Shown here piece by piece: positions 37,943-42,235 of a DNA stretch of 42,235 nucleotides. A program made the translations under genes and the position numbers. Position 1 is the stretch's first letter; each line of letters opens with the position of its first letter. Source of the stretch: an uncultured Pelagibacteraceae bacterium (GTDB lineage: Bacteria; Pseudomonadota; Alphaproteobacteria; Pelagibacterales; Pelagibacteraceae); contig CABYPE010000007.1 in the NCBI GenBank assembly GCA_902520685.1, positions 1 through 42,235 on the forward strand, written 5' to 3'. The notes under the pieces are model-generated. The model had not been told where the DNA came from and ran no database searches. It worked only from the letters and a program-made list of their open reading frames with translations.

Positions 37943-38514
37943 TGTTAAGATATTTTAAACCAAGTATTTTTATTCTAAGTCTTATTCCTTTTATATTAAT
38001 TACATATAAGATTTTTTTTAACAAACTGGGACCTGAGCCTGTTAAAGAAATTACTCATTTCACTGGAGAATGGACATTGATATTTATTTGTCTGACACTA
38101 GCAATGAGTCCACTTAAAAAATTTACCAATTCTACTTTTTGGATCAATATTAGAGGAATGTTAGGTCTTTTTGTATTCTTTTATGCAACACTTCATTTAC
38201 TAACCTATGTAGCTATAGATTATAGATTTGATTGGGAATCAATAACTAATGACATTGTTAAAAAAAAATATATCTATATTGGTTTTTCAGCATGGATATT
38301 ATTAATACCATTAGTTATCACATCTTCCAAAAAAATGATGAAATTACTTAAACACAATTGGAAAAAATTACATAGATTGGTTTATATAATTGCAATTTTT
38401 GGATCATTGCATTTTATATGGCTATCAAAAACAATATTCTTTAAACCATTAATGTATGCTTTGATAATTTTATTACTTTTGAGTTTAAGAATTAAATTTA
38501 AGAAAAGTACTTAA
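37942..38514 (+). CDS. msrQ: Protein-methionine-sulfoxide reductase heme-binding membrane subunit
   Basis: HFTGEWTLIFICLTLAMSPLKKF, RGMLGLFVFFYATLHLLTYVAIDY, HNWKKLHRLVYIIAIFGSLHFIW. Confidence 0.94.
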   Translation: MLRYFKPSIFILSLIPFILITYKIFFNKLGPEPVKEITHFTGEWTLIFICLTLAMSPLKKFTNSTFWINIRGMLGLFVFFYATLHLLTYVAIDYRFDWESITNDIVKKKYIYIGFSAWILLIPLVITSSKKMMKLLKHNWKKLHRLVYIIAIFGSLHFIWLSKTIFFKPLMYALIILLLLSLRIKFKKST

Positions 38515-38864
38515 TTTTTCTTATCTTCGTTGTCAACTACTAAGCAAATTTCAGATTTTGTTAAAAATCTCTTTCCAGTTCCATTGTCTAAAGAAAACAT
38601 TCCACCAATACCTTTTACCGCATCTATAGTCAAATCTGTGTGTTTCCATTTTTCATATTGATCTGCATTCATGTAAAAAGGAACTCCACCAATTTCACCT
38701 AACTTCACATCATTATCACCTAATGGAAACTCCCCTTCAGGAAAACACATTGGCGCACTGCCATCACAACAGCCTCCAGACTGATGAAACATTAATTTTT
38801 CACCATATTTTTCTTGAAGTTCAGATAATAGGTTTAACGCTGAATTAGTTGCAGATACTTTCAT
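38511..38864 (-). CDS. DUF779 family protein
   Basis: ALNLLSELQEKYGEKLMFHQSGGCCDGSAPMCFPEGEF; adjacent to aldehyde dehydrogenase; likely start at MKVSATN (38864) rather than 38882. Confidence 0.9.
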   Translation of the reverse strand: MKVSATNSALNLLSELQEKYGEKLMFHQSGGCCDGSAPMCFPEGEFPLGDNDVKLGEIGGVPFYMNADQYEKWKHTDLTIDAVKGIGGMFSLDNGTGKRFLTKSEICLVVDNEDKKN

Positions 38865-38875
38865 TTTTAAACTAC

Positions 38876-38900
38876 GGCCCATGATTTAGAATCATGGGCC
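38876..38900 (-). promoter_or_regulatory. Perfect 11-bp stem-loop in the aldehyde dehydrogenase-DUF779 spacer
   Basis: ggcccatgatt-tag-aatcatgggcc. Confidence 0.8.
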
Positions 38901-38918
38901 AGTATATATTATTATTTA

Positions 38919-40664
38919 TTAAAAGAAGCCTAATTTCTTCTCAGCATAAGAAACATGAAGGTTCTTATTCTGCCTATAATGACTAAGCATCATTTTGTGA
39001 GTTTCTCTTCCAACACCTGATTGTTTGTAACCACCAAATGGAGAGTGAGCTGGATAAGCATGGTAACAATTAGTCCACACAATTCCTGCTTGAATTGCTC
39101 TTCCCATTCTGTAAGCAATGTTTCCATTTCTAGTCCAAACACCTGCACCTAAACCATAAAGAGTATCATTAGCTATTTCTAAAGCTTCTGCCTCATCTTT
39201 AAATTTAATAACAGACACTACAGGGCCGAATATTTCCTCTTGAGAAATACGAGATTTATTATTGGTCTCAAAAATTGTAGGTTGGATGTAATTTCCTTTT
39301 TCCAATCCACTATTAAGTTTACCAACATTTCCTCCAGCAAGAACTTTAGCACCTTCTTTTTTACCAAGATCTAGATAAGATTTAATCTTCTCCATTTGCT
39401 CAACTGAAGCTTGTGCACCAATCATAGTTTCCATTTTTAATGGATTATCTTGGACAACAGCTTTTGTTCTAGCGATACATTTTTCCATAAATTTATCATA
39501 AATAGATTCTTGGACTAATGCTCTACTTGGACAAGTACATACCTCACCTTGGTTTAAGTTAAACATTACAAAACCTTCAACACACTTATCTAGAAAATCA
39601 TCATCTTTATCCATGATGTCTGCAAAGAAGATGTTAGGAGATTTACCACCTAACTCTAGTGTGATTGGAATAATGTTTTGAGCAGCATACTGCATGATCA
39701 ATCTTCCAGTAGAAGTTTCACCAGTAAAAGCAACTTTTGCAACTCTTTTTGAAGATGCTAAGGGCTTACCTGCTTCTAATCCAAAACCGCTCACTATATT
39801 TACAACTCCTGGAGGTAATAAATCACCAATCAGTTCCATCATAACCATGATAGATGCCGGCGTTTGTTCTGCTGGTTTTAAAACTGAACAATTGCCTGCT
39901 GCTAACGCTGGTGCTAGTTTCCATGTAGCCATTAATAATGGAAAGTTCCAAGGAACAATCTGACCAACTACTCCTAATGGTTCAGGAATGTTGTAAGAGT
40001 ATTGTGAATTGCTAATCTCAGCAACAGAACCTTCTTCGGCTCTTATTACTCCTGCAAAATATCTCCAGTGGTCAATTACCAATGGTAAATCTGCTGCCAT
40101 ACACTCTCTTATTGGTTTTCCATTATCTAAACACTCAGCCGTAGCTAGTAAATCTAGATTTTTTTCTAAAACATCAGCTATTTTCATCATTATATTTGAT
40201 CTTGTAGTGATGTCAGTTTTTCCCCATGTTTCAAAAGCTGTATGTGCTGCATCTAATGCTGCCTCTACATCTTTTTCATTTGATCTTGCGACTGAACAGA
40301 TTGTCTCATTTGAAATCGGGCTTGGATTATCAAAATACTTGCCTGACTTAGGTTCTACAAATTTTCCATTAATGTAGTTTCCATACTTCGCTTTAAATGG
40401 AAATTTAACCTTTAAATGAGAGGTATCTAAAACAGACGACACTTTCATCGCTTCTGCACTCATTTTTTTTACCCCTTTTGTTTTTTTTGTTGATTTAAGC
40501 TTATTATTTTTTCTAGATTTTTTAGAACGTTTCTTAGTCGCAGATATTTTTCTCGCAACTTTTTTTTTCGTTTTTATTTTTTTTCTAGAAGTTATGACCA
40601 GTTTTTTTGTTTTTTTCTTGGTCTTTGGCTTTGGCTTTAACTTTTTTTTTTTTCTATTAGCCAT
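38919..40664 (-). CDS. Aldehyde dehydrogenase with lysine-rich N-terminal extension (alternative start 40463)
   Basis: [53 protein letters not shown]; residues 1-67 Lys/Arg-rich. Confidence 0.93.
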   Translation of the reverse strand: MANRKKKKLKPKPKTKKKTKKLVITSRKKIKTKKKVARKISATKKRSKKSRKNNKLKSTKKTKGVKKMSAEAMKVSSVLDTSHLKVKFPFKAKYGNYINGKFVEPKSGKYFDNPSPISNETICSVARSNEKDVEAALDAAHTAFETWGKTDITTRSNIMMKIADVLEKNLDLLATAECLDNGKPIRECMAADLPLVIDHWRYFAGVIRAEEGSVAEISNSQYSYNIPEPLGVVGQIVPWNFPLLMATWKLAPALAAGNCSVLKPAEQTPASIMVMMELIGDLLPPGVVNIVSGFGLEAGKPLASSKRVAKVAFTGETSTGRLIMQYAAQNIIPITLELGGKSPNIFFADIMDKDDDFLDKCVEGFVMFNLNQGEVCTCPSRALVQESIYDKFMEKCIARTKAVVQDNPLKMETMIGAQASVEQMEKIKSYLDLGKKEGAKVLAGGNVGKLNSGLEKGNYIQPTIFETNNKSRISQEEIFGPVVSVIKFKDEAEALEIANDTLYGLGAGVWTRNGNIAYRMGRAIQAGIVWTNCYHAYPAHSPFGGYKQSGVGRETHKMMLSHYRQNKNLHVSYAEKKLGFF

Positions 40665-40781
40665 AAATCCATTAAACTAACAATGTTTGTTGAAGTCTAT
40701 TTGTATTATTAAAATATTCTACTTATAATTGTATAGATACAACATCTTGTGCTTAATAAAAAATTCATTAATATTTTTTAT

Positions 40782-41027
40782 ATGAATGAAAATCAAAAAA
40801 AAGATATCCAATCCGCTACTTTTGAAAGATTACTTAAGCATTTAGATGAAAGAAAAGATGTTCAGAATATTGATTTAATGAACTTAGCAAATTTTTGTAG
40901 AAATTGTTTATCAAGATGGTTTAGGGAAGAGGCTGAAAAAAAAGGTATATCTATTTCAGATCCAGATGCGAGAGAACACATCTATGGAATGCCTTACTCT
41001 GAATGGAAAGAAAAATATCAAAAGTAA
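40782..41027 (+). CDS. DUF1244 family protein
   Basis: ATFERLLKHLDERKDVQNIDLMNLANFCRNCLSRWFREEAEKKGISISDPDAREHIYGMPYSEWKEKYQ. Confidence 0.9.
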   Translation: MNENQKKDIQSATFERLLKHLDERKDVQNIDLMNLANFCRNCLSRWFREEAEKKGISISDPDAREHIYGMPYSEWKEKYQK

Positions 41028-41528
41028 TTATTTTTCTTTTAATCTAGGTATTAGTTCAACAAAATTACATGGTTTATTGTTAACATCTAATTGATGTTTT
41101 AAAATTCCATCCCATGCATCAGTAACTCCACCTGAAGATCCAGGTAAAGCAAATACATATTTTCCCTCTGCAAGAACAGCACATGCCCTTGACTGAATTG
41201 AAGAAGTGCCCACTGTCTTTAAACTTAAATATCTAAAAATCTCCCCAAACCCCGGAATATGTTTATCAGCAATTTCATCTAAAGCCTCAGGTGTAATATC
41301 TCTACCAGTCAAACCCGTGCCACCGGTTGTAATAATCACATCTATTTGTTTATTTTGAAGCCAATCTTTTAGTATTACAATAATATCATTTTTACTATCT
41401 TTGCAAATTTTTCGATCTAATAAATTATGTTTAGCCTCTTTAATTTTTTCAATAAGAATTGCTCCTGATTTGTCGTTATCAATTGTTCTTGTATCTGTTA
41501 CGGTTAATAATGCTATATTCACTTTCAT
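41028..41528 (-). CDS. moaB: Molybdenum cofactor biosynthesis protein B
   Basis: LTVTDTRTIDNDKSGAILIEKI, IITTGGTGLTGRDITPEAL, FALPGSSGGVTDAWD. Confidence 0.94.
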   Translation of the reverse strand: MKVNIALLTVTDTRTIDNDKSGAILIEKIKEAKHNLLDRKICKDSKNDIIVILKDWLQNKQIDVIITTGGTGLTGRDITPEALDEIADKHIPGFGEIFRYLSLKTVGTSSIQSRACAVLAEGKYVFALPGSSGGVTDAWDGILKHQLDVNNKPCNFVELIPRLKEK

Positions 41529-41542
41529 AAAATTTTTTTGAA

Positions 41543-42235
41543 ATGATTATATTATCAGTATTTTTTTTTATAACAGCTATTTTATATTCTAGTGTAGGGT
41601 TTGGGGGAGGATCTACCTATTTAGCTTTAATGTTAATTTGGGATATTCCTTACTATATTTTTCCAATAATAGCTTTGTTTTGTAATATCATCGTAGTATC
41701 TGGAAATTCAATAAATTATGTAAGATCAGGTAATCTTAATGTAAAATTACTTTTACCATATTTAATAGGGTCTATACCTTTTGCTTTTTTTGGGGCTTCA
41801 TTACAAATTTCTAAAAATGTGTTTGAAATAATATTATTTTTAATTTTAACTGTTGCTGGTACATTGCTATTCATTGAAAGCAGATCTTTAATAAATAAAG
41901 AATTTAAAATAAATAAAATACCAAAAATTTTTTCAATCTTAATTGGATCAGTTATTGGTTTTTTTTCAGGATTAATAGGAATTGGTGGAGGTATCTTTTT
42001 AAGTCCTATTCTTTTTCTTATGAAAGCAGGACATCCTAAACAAATAGCTGCCTCAGCATCTTTGTTTATTTTAATTAATTCTATATTTGGTGTAGCTGGA
42101 CAAATCACTAAAGATATTGTTTTTGATAAATTTTTAGATTTCTGGCTGTTCTTTTTAGCAGTTTTAATTGGAGGACAAATTGGAAATTTCTTAAATATAA
42201 AGTTTTTATCTAATAAAATATTAGCATCAATAACT
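41543..42235 (+). CDS. Sulfite exporter TauE/SafE family protein, 3' truncated by window edge
   Basis: Own translation from ATG 41543: MIILSVFFFITAILYSSVGFGGGSTYLALMLIWDIPYYIFPIIALFCNIIVVSGNSINYVRSG...; GFFSGLIGIGGGIFLSPILFLM; open to window end. Confidence 0.88.
   Translation, partial: MIILSVFFFITAILYSSVGFGGGSTYLALMLIWDIPYYIFPIIALFCNIIVVSGNSINYVRSGNLNVKLLLPYLIGSIPFAFFGASLQISKNVFEIILFLILTVAGTLLFIESRSLINKEFKINKIPKIFSILIGSVIGFFSGLIGIGGGIFLSPILFLMKAGHPKQIAASASLFILINSIFGVAGQITKDIVFDKFLDFWLFFLAVLIGGQIGNFLNIKFLSNKILASIT

Noticed and set aside
39694-40377. + ORFs antisense to aldehyde dehydrogenase (39694-39963, 40009-40377)
   Set aside because: Shadow ORFs of a conserved CDS
41716-42108. 130-aa - ORF near the window end
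   Set aside because: Antisense to the partial TauE/SafE-family CDS read on + from 41543 to the window edge
1-42235. CRISPR arrays, IS elements, integrases, toxin-antitoxin or phage genes
   Set aside because: No repeat-spacer pattern, transposase/integrase motif, or phage structural gene seen on either strand

Overview
AT-rich, gene-dense, streamlined alphaproteobacterial-type window. Small spacers, low GC and gene families suggest a SAR11/Pelagibacterales-like genome (inference). It carries about 45 supportable genes and one tRNA-Met. Main blocks: (i) a partial DEAD-box helicase, rfbC-like gene and tRNA-Met; (ii) a tandem double-wHTH protein and a BASS-family transporter; (iii) a taurine/omega-amino-acid cluster (DAO-family oxidoreductase, Ald, class III aminotransferase, TauABC) whose TauC has a very large N-terminal extension; (iv) a three-gene sugar/glycosyltransferase cassette, including a GT17-like protein; (v) a sulfonate-type catabolic trio (Ldh-family dehydrogenase, Pta, HpsN/HisD-like dehydrogenase) with no sulfite-releasing enzyme in the window; (vi) an alternative oxidase (AOX); (vii) cysE-cysK; (viii) a run of nine small same-strand genes of mostly unknown function (25294-28374); (ix) an SSADH-FAH-ppc-ccdA operon; (x) msrPQ, DUF779-aldehyde dehydrogenase with a lysine-rich tail, moaB and a partial TauE/SafE exporter. 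No CRISPR, IS element, rRNA or prophage was seen. The best candidates for new biology are the extended TauC, the small-gene cluster, the AOX, the incomplete HpsN/Pta module, and a compact symmetric divergent promoter at 6698-6726.
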